In this document: in pieces, positions 43,330 through 54,627 of the stretch
Position numbering within the stretch: the first letter of the stretch is position 1
Layout of the letters: the number at the start of each line of letters is the position of its first letter
Assembly (NCBI GenBank): GCA_021399435.1
Contig: JAJTUP010000087.1
Span: forward strand, 62,001 to 126,000
Length of the DNA stretch: 64,000 nt
Source of the DNA: Diaporthe sp. PMI_573
Lineage: Eukaryota; Ascomycota; Sordariomycetes; Diaporthales; Diaporthaceae
Direction: 5' to 3'
The notes under the pieces: model-generated
Told to the model about the DNA's origin: nothing
Databases searched by the model: none
What the model saw: only the letters and a program-made list of their open reading frames with translations
Program-made: the position numbers and the translations under genes

Positions 43330-43563
43330 TTAAACGGCCAGATTAATGTATTCATTCTGAAAATTGTCGCTTTGCCCCAGTTTGGGAGATGCCACGTGGA
43401 TGTTGTAGTCGACGCCATGTACTGCGGCTTTAAAGGCGCCAGCTTTGATAAAGTCGAAATGACGGCGAAGTCCAACTTCAGTTGTTAGTTTTGAAAGTCG
43501 GATCAAGTGTTTCAAAGCCTCTGAGCCTGATCCTAGCGATAGAAAATGAGCCGGTCTTGCCAT
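43330..43563 (-). pseudogene. Remnant of an NAD(P)-dependent reductase/epimerase (GRE2-like)
   Basis: A 77-codon open stretch ends in KAGAFKAAVHGVDYNIHVASP, a close likeness to the AVKGVDYVIHVASP segment of extended short-chain dehydrogenases such as Gre2 or dihydroflavonol reductases. It is preceded by LKHLIRLSK, which fits the region before it in that family. The frame stops at TAA 43330 just where the family would continue, and neither the N-terminal Gly-rich NAD site nor the YxxxK motif is seen nearby. I read it as a fragment of a dead gene; chance resemblance is possible because the matching part is short. Confidence 0.4.
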
Positions 43564-46500
43564 CCAGCCCGCAAAACAGAATCGATGAGACCGGTAGCCC
43601 TTGCTATTAGGACAGAGCCAGACATGGTGGGAGTGCGAACTTCACGGTTTGAGCGCAGGTTGTGATCAATAAAACCAGCCAATGAGGTTTATGGCTAACG
43701 TCAGCAGCAAAAGGAGCCGTTGTCTTGTACTTGGGCTGTGCGATGGCACATGGACTGGAACTTCTCCCTCCACCGTTTGGCGATATCATCTCAGATTGTC
43801 GAGATTTTCGACGCAGGATTGCGATACACATCCAAGAGCATTATCTCCAATCAATCAATCCTCGGCATCACGTACGATTCGGAATTCTTTCCGTGCGTGC
43901 TTCAGGACGATACCTTACATGATTGCTTCTCCTAATCTAGAGCATGCCTAATCTCAGAGGCAAAGAAGATAGCCGTGCTGTCGAGAGGGAGACCCAACTT
44001 CGTTTTCCTAAGGGACGATGTATGTGCGAAGGAAGATTTGAGATTAATAATCGGTAAGGTGAGTCCTGACCAGATTGTGCTGGCCTTCGGATAGATATTG
44101 TAATCGTCCTCTCTCTTCGGAGACATGATTTAAGCACGACGACTAATCAAAATAGCGGGAAACATAGGAGGGAAATAAGTTGATATTATTACTAGTGAAC
44201 AATATATAGCCAGGCCAACAAGAATATCTACAACTCGGAATCATATGAAAGCTGGGAAACCTCAGTTAGTGCCGCACTATGCCACGGATTAGACTAGGAA
44301 GTGACTTACTGATGGTGCGTCCCTTCAAATCCGTGCTATTTCCGAAAGTGTGTAGTATATCAAAAGCCGCATCTCTGAGCTGTGTGCGTTTGACACGTTT
44401 AAGAGCCAGCCATGATCAGATTCGTTTTGGTCGCCGATGCGCTCTGAGAAAAGGCATCCGGACTAGTCAGTTCTCTTGGCACAGTGCCCGGTATTACAGA
44501 TCAGCAACGATGGGTCCTTTCTCCTGAATCAGGACCCTTCGAGACAGCTTCATCTGTTCAGGTGCCGGCTATGCATGGTCAGGCACCCGGGTAATGAATA
44601 CGGTTAATCACGTGTGCAAGTCCTTTAACCCGAATTTCAAGCTGGACTAGACGTGTGGAGACTTTAGTCTGGATAGACACACCTGTGACAATGTCCTGAT
44701 CTTCGCATTGAGGATTTTCATGACATACAGCAAACACCAAACCCCAGGACACATCCACGGATCTAGATTCAAAAAATGAAACCGAATGGAACGAACCCTT
44801 CACAGCGCCCTTAACATGGGAATTTGCCAGACAGTGATGAGACCGTCAGAGTATTTCTTCTCCTCTTTCCTTTTTTTTTGTTGAAAAAAAAAGGGACAAC
44901 CCAGAAATAGCAGTATGGAGCGAGTGTAGAACACGTACTATGTCTCACGAATCTTTTGACTGATTAAAGCATTAGGAATGTTTAGATATGCCACTTTCAG
45001 CAGCATAGGTGATGTGTGTTACCTTTCACCCATGGCCAATGTTCACGGAAGGATGGAAGACATGTATACGGGAGGCGGTGACAAATACATTGCTTCCCGA
45101 AGAAATATATACCAGGTTCGCTAGTTGACTATCCACACTCGTCTTAGCTACATTCATTGCTAAGTTTGCAACCAAGCCTTACCAGTTAGATCTCACAGGA
45201 CACGTCATTCCCACGTGTAAGAAAGGGCAATCAGTCTAGAGATGATTTTACTAAAGGCAAGGCAGCCGTACTCCCATGCTCAGTCTATGGTGGCATTTCG
45301 GGTGGAATTAGATGGAGAATGATAAAAAGAAGAGGCTGCGGCTAGAAGGGGTTGTTCAAGTCTCATTGAAGCCACTGATCCTGCCTCTGCTGCGCACCGC
45401 CACTCCCATATAAATTATAATGAAGTCTGAAAGACAAGCCGGAGATGAGTCGTGGGCGCCAGAATGTAAAAGAAATGACACTGGAAGACTATCTGATACT
45501 GGTCGTTTTGTCATGCAGAGACTAAGTCGCTATATGCGGATCGAAATAGTCATGTGCGTCAGCTAGGCGCAAAATAATTACTCTCATGAAAAGCCCCGTC
45601 CGTTAGCATTGATTGTAACAGCCGGTGGACAGATGCCCTATAAGACCTCGTGTAACGGAACATTGTTCCTCTACATGGAGAAGAGCCGGCCAAGCAATAA
45701 GTACGTTGTAGCACCATTCCTCATTTAAACCTTCGCTCACCATTCTTTGATAGTCAGGGCGGTTCCAGTAAAGAGATCGTCTGAAATTCCCAGGATTCCT
45801 ACTGTAAGCAAGGGGTCATCACATAGTTAACGTTGTCTGACACCACGGAGAAGCCTTCACCAGACTCCTTCCTGTGATGGCCTGCCGTGAACCGTCAAAG
45901 TTTATCTTTTCCTCCTCACGAGGCCATCGGATCTGTTTGCCTTCCCTCCTGGGAAGTCTGGCTCAGATAGGTGTACAACTCTGCATGTGTCGTGCTGGTG
46001 CGACAGTGCCATAGTATATGTCACCAGCCTGAATCGGCAGGTCGACTCCTCTACGTCGATCACCCTATTGGCTTCTGAAAGCAGGCGCATAAAGCGATCA
46101 TGATATCATGTTATGAGCACACCACCCCGGCACCTGGAAGAATTCCCGTGGAACAGTCGCCCAACCTTCTTATCACGAACAGCACCCTGCCTTGCTCACG
46201 AGCTTGGCATTCATCCTTTCGGCAGGTCCCTAGCCGGGGGTCACATCGTGTGCCGAGCCTTATGCCGGCTGGGTCACTTGGTTACTCTTGGCAACCGCCA
46301 CCGACTGCCTAGCTCTGTCTATAATTCCCATGGAGACAGACGAGCATAAACCCAAGCATTCAAACCAAGGCGGACAGAGGGGCAGATTTGCGACGGAACA
46401 AGTGAACGTCTTGGAGGACGACACCTGTTGATGAACGGCCCGTATTTCCCTGTGTTCGTCGCGGGAGCTTGGCCTGACGCTGTAGCAATTTATCCAGGAC

Positions 46501-47027
46501 GCGGACGGGATCCCACACCTGCCCAGATCCCTGGCGGGCCTATTTGCCGAGGCAGTCTACATACAAGATGACGAGGAGATAACTGGTCGCAATGCCCGCG
46601 ACATCGAAAAACCAAGGCCAAAAGAGGAAGGTCTTAATGGCAAGGTTAACCATAAACTTAGAGTTTGGGTATGGCAGCGTTGCGCCACGCGCAAGAGAGG
46701 CAGCTGGGCAAGCTTGACATGGTCAGTCAACAACCATTCCCGATATTGCCTCCCCGCAGTGACACCACACACGCACACTCACACACCTAAGCAATTGGCC
46801 CATTATCTGCAGTACACTAGATCTATAAACAGCAAGCCCTGCCCTCCCTTCTATTTCCTGAAAGAAGCTTGTCTGAACGACACTCCTCTATCCGGTCTTG
46901 GCTCACCCTCTCTGCCTCTCAGAATTCGAACCGGTTGCGTCGTCGAGGCTGTCCGGCATCTCATAACCTTATAGTAACTGGGAATAGGTTGGAGTCGAGT
47001 CCACAAGTGGAGACGTACTCCCTCAAG
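43564..47027. other. Gene-poor stretch, 3.5 kb
   Basis: No gene is recognised on either strand. Stop codons are dense and the DNA is more AT-rich than its neighbours (for example 44100-45500), with A/T runs at 44870-44895. It may hold old, mutated repeats, but no terminal repeats or coding remnants could be made out. The last 200 bases are CA/CT-rich leader of the carboxypeptidase gene. Confidence 0.45.
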
Positions 47028-48447
47028 ATGAAGCATTTCACGCTCCTTCTCTCCACCCTCTCACTGGCCATCGCCAGCCCCTACATCCATCAACCTCGGA
47101 AGGTCTCCTACGATGGCTACGAAGTCTTCCGTGTGCCCGTCGGCCTGGACGCATCCAAGGTCACCGAGATTGTAGAGAAGCTGCAGTTAGACACCTGGAA
47201 GGCCCCGAACAAGGCTGGAGCATTCGCAGACGTTGTCGTGTCTCCTGACAAGCTGCAGGCGTTCAATGACGAGGTTGCCGGGATCGAAGGCATCGAGGTG
47301 ATGCATGAGGACCTGGGGGCCTCCATTGCGGCCGAGCAGGAGCCCGCAGCCGAAGTTCTGTTGGACAGAGCTGCGGCTGCGATCAACTCGACCTGGTTCA
47401 CAGCATACCACACGTATGCAAACCACCTGTCGTTTCTGAGCGGCCTCCAGGCGCAATACCCTAGCAACTCGGAGATTGTCACCTCGGGCAACTCGCTCCA
47501 GGGGAACGCCATCACCGGCATCCATATATATGGAAGCGCAGGAAAGGGCGTGAACCCCGCTGTTATATTCCACGGCACTGTCCACGCTCGAGAGTGGATT
47601 ACCACCATGGTACGTGAGCTTTCATTCTCTTTTTTTTATGTCTTGGGGAACACTCTACTGACCGCATGAAGACCGTCGAATACTTTGCCAACATCCTCCT
47701 GAGTGACTATGTCTCCAACGCTGAGACCAAGGCCTTCGTCGATAAATACGACTTCTACCTGTTCCCGGTTGTCAACCCTGATGGTAAGCTCTCCGTCGTA
47801 GCAAGCCCGCTCACCACTCAAGTGCGGGCTGTGAATTCGTTGCTAATGAAATTGCAGGTTTCATCTACACGCAGACCGACCGCCTGTGGCGCAAGAACAG
47901 GCAGTCAACCTCGGGGAGCACCTGTCTCGGTCACGACATCAACCGCAACTGGCCCTACCAGTGGAACGTCGCAGGTGGTGCCTCGACGAACCCCTGCGCG
48001 GAGGACTTCAAGGGCACTGCTGCCGGTGACGCCCCCGAGAACAAGTCCCTGAGGGACAAGATCAACGCGATCAAGTCCGCACAGGGCGTGAAGCTCTTTA
48101 TCGACTGGCACTCGTACTCCCAGCTGTTCATGACGCCGTACGGATACAGCTGCTCCGCCACTGCCACCAACAACAATGAGCTGCAGTCTCTGGCCAGCGG
48201 TGCCACCAAGGCCATAGCCACGCTCTATGGCACGCAGTACACCTATGGTCCGATATGCACGACCATTTACCCTGCAACGGGATCCAGCGTGGACTATGTC
48301 AACGATGTGACCAAGGCGGATTACGTCTTCACCGTGGAGCTCCGTGATACCGGCCGCAACGGGTTCGTTTTGCCCGCAAGCCAGATCCTTCCTACCGGCC
48401 AAGAGTCGTACGAGGGCGTCAAATACCTGCTCCGCAATATGAAGTAA
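47028..48447 (+). CDS. Secreted M14 zinc carboxypeptidase (A type), three exons
   Basis: The exons are 47028-47609, 47672-47783 and 47858-48447, giving 427 aa. A signal peptide (MKHFTLLLSTLSLAIAS) and a propeptide of about 100 residues (VSYDGYEVFRVPVG...) precede the catalytic domain. Zinc ligands lie in GTVHAREWITT (His186, Glu189) and FIDWHSYSQLF (about His316); the catalytic Glu is in YVFTVELRDTGRNGF (about Glu392). VNPDGFIYTQTDRLWRKNRQ and HDINRNWPYQW are further M14A hallmarks, the first restored by the second splice. The enzyme removes C-terminal residues from peptides outside the cell and would act after endoproteases such as the M43 enzyme in this window. The start is ATG 47028, directly before the signal peptide. 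Confidence 0.94.
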
Positions 48448-51400
48448 GTCAGGGGGATTGGCTGGCAGTTTGAAGTTGCGGTAAGCGCACGCATGTTGTC
48501 TTGACACGAGACGGAATGACCTGAGATCGGCCGACGTACATAGATAGTATCAAGCGTACACGTATATATGTAGTCAGTAAAATAAAGAATATTTACAGAC
48601 GCCGCAGACTGAGCCGCATTCTGTCTGGACAGTATTTTTCTTTTCTGCCCCCTTCAAAAAGAAGAACGCAACGAGGAAAAGAAAAAGCCCTTCTGCTGTA
48701 GCCTGCTCGGGGGGCGGCGTTCATCCTATGGAGCCTCCCAGGTATGTGAATGGCATTTTGGACTTCATCCTTGGTCCACTCTTATCAAGATCATGAGCGT
48801 CGTGATTTCCTTGAGCTGCCGGAAATTCCGCCTAATGCTTGTACCATGATCCTTTATGTGTTTGTGAGATGTAATCTGCACGTCAAGCGGGTCCCCTGCA
48901 CAGAAAGAGCGAAATCCCCTGTATAGAGTCTATTACTATGCAAGATTGATGAATACGAAGACCTTGAAATCGAGATGACCTCGAAATCAAGATGAGCTCG
49001 GAATTTTAATCGGCGTTTAACTTTGTGCAGTGGCGAGCGACAACCTGGAGCCGCTGCACACGCGAAGCATAAGCGGGCATTGAGGTAGGACCGAGTGCTG
49101 CCCTACGTTCCGATCTTGTCAAGCATTCTGGCAGAACTGGCAGGGTCGGCGCATGGCCTCCCTGCCTCCCCAGTCCCCGTCGAGTTGCACTGAGGAAAGA
49201 AAAGGTTATGTAATGCACAGACGGTGAGAGGGCAGCCCCCCTGAAAGAAGGAAGGACAGAGATGCAGCATCTGTGCGTTGTTCACGCCGGGTCGCAGTAG
49301 CAATCGCCAATGATCGGACCGCGGGTGGCAAGGGCTGTGTACTTTGTTACCGTGTAACACTGACCGATGTATCAGAGCAGGGCAGCCGTGGAGGGGTTGA
49401 AACTAACAAGGTGTGCCCGCAGGTGCGTGTTTTCTTGCATGTATGGATTCATGTATATCCACATGTGTTATTATAGCGGAAGAAAGTCCTGATGAAGAAA
49501 CAGGGGCCGCCGGCAGAGAGACACGTGCGGCATTCGGCATTGTGGGCAAATCGATATCCAAGCTCGAGATGAGATGGGGGGGTCGTCGACGATACGGGGG
49601 GACGACACAGATGCCAACGTGTTCCTGGTGACCCCACGGCCAGGGCAGATTTGCCACGGCGCGCACTGACTCGCCATGGTCGGACAAGACTGCCTACTCA
49701 GAGAGTTATTGGGACTCTGACTCCCAGGCTCCCACATGGCGTACCCGAAGGAGTGGTTCCTGGAGAAAGGTTCAAAAAACGGTCTTGGAGGAACCCGAGC
49801 TGATGGGATTGTCGACCTGAGACGGAAATGCTAGCGCCCCGCGAGCGAGGAGCCGGACCGCAACGCACAGAGACTCCCGGCCCCTTGGGACCAACGCAAC
49901 AGCTAGCAATCGTTCGTCTTATGGGCGTCCCTGTGACCGCTAGTGAAGTGTCCGTGAGGCGGCTTAGATAGCTTAGCCCAAGGCAGGTACACGTACATTT
50001 TGATCGGGAGGTCGCCGAGCTGTGAGCTGAAATCCGGATGGAGGGTGGACGGACGGGAGGAGGACGCAGACACACCCCAGTTGACAGACAGACAGACAGA
50101 CCGACAGAAAGCCAGAATACCTCAGGCCCTGCTCTTGCTTTGCGCTTATTTTCGTCTGCCGTCCTTGCACATGTGGAAACAAAGAAAAGAAGAACCTTGC
50201 GACCCCCCGGGACCTTGGCGAGGATTGGGGCCATCGCCGGTCAGGCATTGGCTCGGCCGCCCGTAATATGGCCGGGGTCGCGGCAGATATGCCTCTGTCG
50301 ACTGCCCAAATTTACGTAGTACGAATGCTCATGAGTCGGGAGCAGCCCAAGAGGACCCCCAATTGAGGGCCCAGTGATGAGGCTGAGGTTGTTTTGCGTC
50401 GGCGATGGATAACGTGGGAAAGCGGAGCTCATGCCCACAACGTCGCGGTCCACAAGAGATCCACACAGGCACGGAGCCCACTTGGGAGGCGGGGAGACCC
50501 CGTCGGCCTGACGCAGGCGAGGAGATAACGGACGTACAAATACTCGGGCCTGGGCCTGGGGGCAGCCCTGATTGGGCTTCGTGCGAGGACGACTTGCAGC
50601 TGGGGTCTCCATTCGTATAAGCGCCCCGAGCGCGGCCTGCAAGAGTTGGCTGGACAGCACGGCGCAGGATTGAAAGCAGGATGGGAGAAGACGAAGCACT
50701 CGAGATGCAGGTCGGAAGCCCGGGGTGTCTGCATGCCTTTTTCAGCGGCACATACGGTCCACCGCTGAGTGCTAAGCGGTCGTCCTAAGCCGTGCCAGGG
50801 CCGAACCTAGGCCCGTCTAGGAAATAGAACTGCCCCCTTTTCGAAGATCCGAAGATCCCCCAGACTCTTCCGCGAGCTGCGGGCTTCCTGCACGTCGGTC
50901 CAACATTTGCACCAACTTCCACTCTATTGCGCGCACTCTTTTACGCAGCAACTACGGCCAACCGTTAACCTTGTGCGACGGCAGAGCTGTGCCCAGTCGG
51001 TAGCACGACACCCTCATGGGATCTCGACGGATTCGCGAGCTGCACGATGGCGCCAGTGATACACGTCGCGGTTGGCTGGCTCGCTGCGCTCAGGCCCGAG
51101 AACTGAGCTGAGCATCTGTCAACCCTGCGGTCGGTATGTACCGTCTCTTGCGATCCAAGATTGCCGCGTGATCTCATGCAACCTCGGGAGAGGAAGAGGG
51201 TGCAATGGCTCGCTAGACGTCTAGGGTGTTCGTATGTATCCGCATCTATGTACAGTACATTGACTTTTCTACTGTAGTGGTAGTGCAGTGTGTGTTGTCG
51301 TGGTGTAGCTGTCCCCGGTTAGTCCTTCTCGACGTCACTCTGCACAGACGCTCGCTCACATGAACGGCCGGCCCGCTCACAAACCATGCATCTGCATTTC

Positions 51401-51915
51401 CCCCTTCGCGCCGTTTCCTGGCTACCTGGCTCCTGCCGGGCAGGGCACTGTTGGCATGCTGGCTCGCGGAACGCAAGAGTTGGCCCGTATGCGAGGACGG
51501 AGGGGGCACCCAGGGGCCGCACAGGGGTCCAGGCTCGAGGCAGGTTGCGTTGGGTGATTTGCAGTTCTATGAGGTTTGTCGTCGCTTGCGAGTCGCGACT
51601 CACGCTCGCACAGGAACAGGAACAGGATCCGGGAGGAGGCCAACCCACGCTCCACACGGGGCAGATTTATACACGCTGCCCCCCTCCTCCGCCGTGCGAC
51701 CCTGCCCACAGCAGCACGCAGTACATATTCTAGTACATATTCTTGTACACATATGAGACAGACAGCTCTCTCTGGTTTCACTGCTTTCTACTCATCCAGC
51801 CGTCTGCCTGTCTGTCGGACCATCTGATGCTCCTTGGCATTTGATATCCTCTAGCAGAAATATCAGCCGCCTAGCACGTCTATTTATCTGCCAGTGGCAG
51901 GCTAGGACAGTCAAG
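48448..51915. other. Intergenic region, 3.5 kb
   Basis: No gene is supported. A GACA microsatellite lies at 50083-50100. GC-rich parts give many overlapping open frames without family likeness. The last 300 bases are promoter and leader of the HypX-like gene; the frame of that gene is open back to 51841 but its first good ATG is 51916. Confidence 0.45.
48581..48586 (+). terminator. Candidate polyadenylation signal
   Basis: AATAAA lies 134 nt after the carboxypeptidase stop codon. Confidence 0.4.
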
Positions 51916-54255
51916 ATGAAGATCCTCTTCATATGCACAGCACACAACTCCCTCTCGCAGAGACTATACCTCGCCCTCTCACAGCTCCATGCCGTCACCA
52001 TCGAATATGCCCTCTCGGACGATAGCATGCGGGAGGCTGCCCGCCTGGCCAAGCCGGACCTGATCATCTGCCCCTTCCTGACCTCCCGCGTGCCAACCGA
52101 CTTGTACGAGGAGTACCTGACCCTCATCATCCACCCGGGCCCTCCAGGAGACGCTGGCCCGTCCTCCCTCGACTGGGTGCTCATGGGCGATGACGGCTCC
52201 GAGTCTGACCCTGCACAACTTCTCAAGAAGGAAACCCTGAGCGAAAAGGGCCGGCCATATTGGGGCGTCACCGTCCTCCAGGCCGAGGCCGAACTCGACG
52301 CCGGACCCGTCTGGGCATATGAGCAGTTCCCCGTCAACATCGACGAGCCGGGCCTCACCAAGTCGGGCCTGTACCGTGGGCCTGTTACACGCGCTGCCGT
52401 CTCTGCATGCCTTGCCGCCGTGGACAGGATCAACGCGACCGCCTACACCTCCGCCCCCATCACACCCCCTCTCACGCCCGGCTCGAGTAACTGCCCAAGC
52501 CCCGTGTACCGTGCCATCCACCCCGGCCTGAAGGCAAAGCCCCAGTACAAGGAGCTGTCCGTCGGGCTCCAGAAGCCCTTCCTGGGGGGCGTCACGCACC
52601 ACCGCCCGCTCCTCAAGGCCGGCCAGCGAGACTTCAACATCAAATCACACGGTGCCAAGGAGATCTCCAGGAGGGTGCGGTGCGGCGACTCGCAGCCGGG
52701 CTGCCAAAGCTCCGTCTTTGGCCAGGCAATGTACATCTACGGCGGCGTCATCGACGAGGAGCCGTGGATCTCGGCAGTCAACGCTCTCCCCGGTGCCATC
52801 ATCGCCGTCCGCGACGAAGCTGTCTGCCTCAAGACAGCGGACCAGCATGGCATCTGGATCACGCACATCCGGCGTGTCAAGAAGAAGGCGGACCCCAAGC
52901 TCTGGCCCAAGGTCCCTGCCGTCTTTGGCCTGCGCCAGCTCGGGCTCCTGACAGACGACGCCGTGGCCAAGCTCTCTCACCCGAACGCCACGCAGGCCTG
53001 GTCCAAGTCCCCACATGGTACCTTCCAGGAGGTCTGGGTCGACTTCGTGGCCGTCGACGAGATCGGCTCGTCGCGTGTGGCATATGTGTACTCGGACTTC
53101 TACAACGGGGCCATGTCGACCGCCCAGTGTGGGAAGCTCGTCGAGGCCTTGGGCTTCGTGCTCAGCACCCACACTCCCCAGCACCCACTGTCTGCGGTCG
53201 TCATGATGGGCGGCAACGGCTACTTCAGCAACGGTATCCATCTGAACGTGATCGAGTCAGCAGCCGACCCAGCAATGGAGTCCTGGGACAATATCAACCG
53301 TATCAACGACGTCGTATACTACCTTCTGCACGAGTTCCCCTCCCACAACATCCTCACCATTGCCGGCATCCGTGGCAACGCTGCTGCCGGCGGTGTCGCG
53401 CTGGCCGCGGCGTGTGATTCTGTCGTGGCTGGTGCCGATGTCGTCTTGAACCCTGCTTACCGGGCCTTGGGGCTGCACGGCTCCGAATACCACAGCATCA
53501 GCTACTTCGCACGCTGCGGGCCCAAGGGCGGCAGGCGGATCCTGAGGGACATGACGCCCATTTCGGCGTATGACGCGCGATCCATTGGCCTCGTGGATCA
53601 CGTCCTCCCAGGCTACGGCGCCCTGCTCGACACGAGGATCAGGAACCACGTCAAGGCCGTGGTGCGCTCGTCGGCCCCATCTTCCCCCAACGGCAGCCCC
53701 AATTCCAGCCCAACCTCCAGGGGCACCAGCAGGAACATCCTCAGGAACAGGAGCAGCACGCCGAGCCTGAAGAAAAAGTCCAGCGTCGCCAGCCTCAACG
53801 GCGCGTCCAGCGGGCCGCGGTACGCCCCCGGCGCGTGGAAGAGCAACGCGGACATCACCCCACAGGGCCTCAACCTCGCGCGGGCGACGGAGCTCGGGGA
53901 GATGTCGCGGGACTTCTGGAGCCCCAGGTCGGAGAGGTACCACTCGCGGCGCGAGGCGTTCGTGCGCAAGATGAAAGCCACCTCGACCCCGCTGCGGTTC
54001 GCCAAGCACCGCAGGAGCGAGGCGGACGCGGGCAAGCTCGACGAGGAGGAGACGGACGAGTACGACTCGGTCGAGTATTTCGCACAGAAGCAGGCGCGGG
54101 AGCTCGAGGCAAGGATGGCGAAGCTGGTTGCACAACAAAACGCCACCAAGGAGGTCGGGCGGCCTGAGGGCGAGATCGGTGTCGCTGTCACGGGCGATGC
54201 ACCAGCCCAGCCTAAGGATCAGGGCCCGGTGTTTGCATGCTATTACAACGCATGA
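51916..54255 (+). CDS. HypX/HoxX-like protein: formyltransferase fused to enoyl-CoA hydratase
   Basis: The 779-aa intronless protein starts MKILFICTAHNSLSQRL. Residues 1 to about 270 form a formyl-THF-transferase-like domain with LIIHPGPPGDAGPSSLDW (His73) and GRPYWGVTVLQAEAELDAG. Residues about 400-600 form an enoyl-CoA hydratase/crotonase domain with MMGGNGYFSNGIHLNVIE and the oxyanion segment IRGNAAAGGVALAAA (about 485-499), then SISYFARCG. This pair is diagnostic of HypX/HoxX, which in aerobic hydrogenase bacteria takes the formyl group from formyl-THF to CoA and releases CO for the [NiFe] centre. Fungal homologues exist, but no hydrogenase is expected, so the role here is unknown. A Ser/Pro/Arg-rich and then acidic tail of about 180 residues extends beyond bacterial HypX and ends in VFACYYNA. 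An in-frame ATG exists at 51841. Confidence 0.88.
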   Translation: MKILFICTAHNSLSQRLYLALSQLHAVTIEYALSDDSMREAARLAKPDLIICPFLTSRVPTDLYEEYLTLIIHPGPPGDAGPSSLDWVLMGDDGSESDPAQLLKKETLSEKGRPYWGVTVLQAEAELDAGPVWAYEQFPVNIDEPGLTKSGLYRGPVTRAAVSACLAAVDRINATAYTSAPITPPLTPGSSNCPSPVYRAIHPGLKAKPQYKELSVGLQKPFLGGVTHHRPLLKAGQRDFNIKSHGAKEISRRVRCGDSQPGCQSSVFGQAMYIYGGVIDEEPWISAVNALPGAIIAVRDEAVCLKTADQHGIWITHIRRVKKKADPKLWPKVPAVFGLRQLGLLTDDAVAKLSHPNATQAWSKSPHGTFQEVWVDFVAVDEIGSSRVAYVYSDFYNGAMSTAQCGKLVEALGFVLSTHTPQHPLSAVVMMGGNGYFSNGIHLNVIESAADPAMESWDNINRINDVVYYLLHEFPSHNILTIAGIRGNAAAGGVALAAACDSVVAGADVVLNPAYRALGLHGSEYHSISYFARCGPKGGRRILRDMTPISAYDARSIGLVDHVLPGYGALLDTRIRNHVKAVVRSSAPSSPNGSPNSSPTSRGTSRNILRNRSSTPSLKKKSSVASLNGASSGPRYAPGAWKSNADITPQGLNLARATELGEMSRDFWSPRSERYHSRREAFVRKMKATSTPLRFAKHRRSEADAGKLDEEETDEYDSVEYFAQKQARELEARMAKLVAQQNATKEVGRPEGEIGVAVTGDAPAQPKDQGPVFACYYNA

Positions 54256-54627
54256 GAGTATATAAGGAATAATCAGGAGGCGTGTGAGGTGCGACAGTCC
54301 GTTATGAAATTGACCTATCACATCATATCTATGGGCGGCTGAGGTTGGCCGTCGGCCGCATAAGTTGGTTGTTTTTTCTGAGACAATGGTCTCTGAGCCT
54401 CAAAAATGATTTCATTAGGATTAGCGCCTTGCCCATTTTTGGCAAATCTCATATAGCATAGGGTACGTATATAAGCCGAGCGCCTTTCTATGATTGCAGC
54501 CTTGACCAGTAGGAGGCATCACAATAGCTGTCAAAATTCGAGAAACAATCAGCAACTCAAAGACCAAGCCATCTCCGCCACAGACAGCAATATCTGAACG
54601 TGAAGGCCGCCAGACAAAACGCTGCTG
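54256..54627. other. Spacer between HypX-like gene and pseudogene
   Basis: AT-rich; no gene is seen. Confidence 0.5.

Noticed and set aside
43564..47027. A long retroelement relic
   Set aside because: I looked for long terminal repeats, reverse transcriptase or integrase motifs and saw none; AT richness alone is not enough.
53257..54321. 354-codon open frame antisense to the HypX-like gene
   Set aside because: No family resemblance; it is the shadow of a GC-rich coding region.
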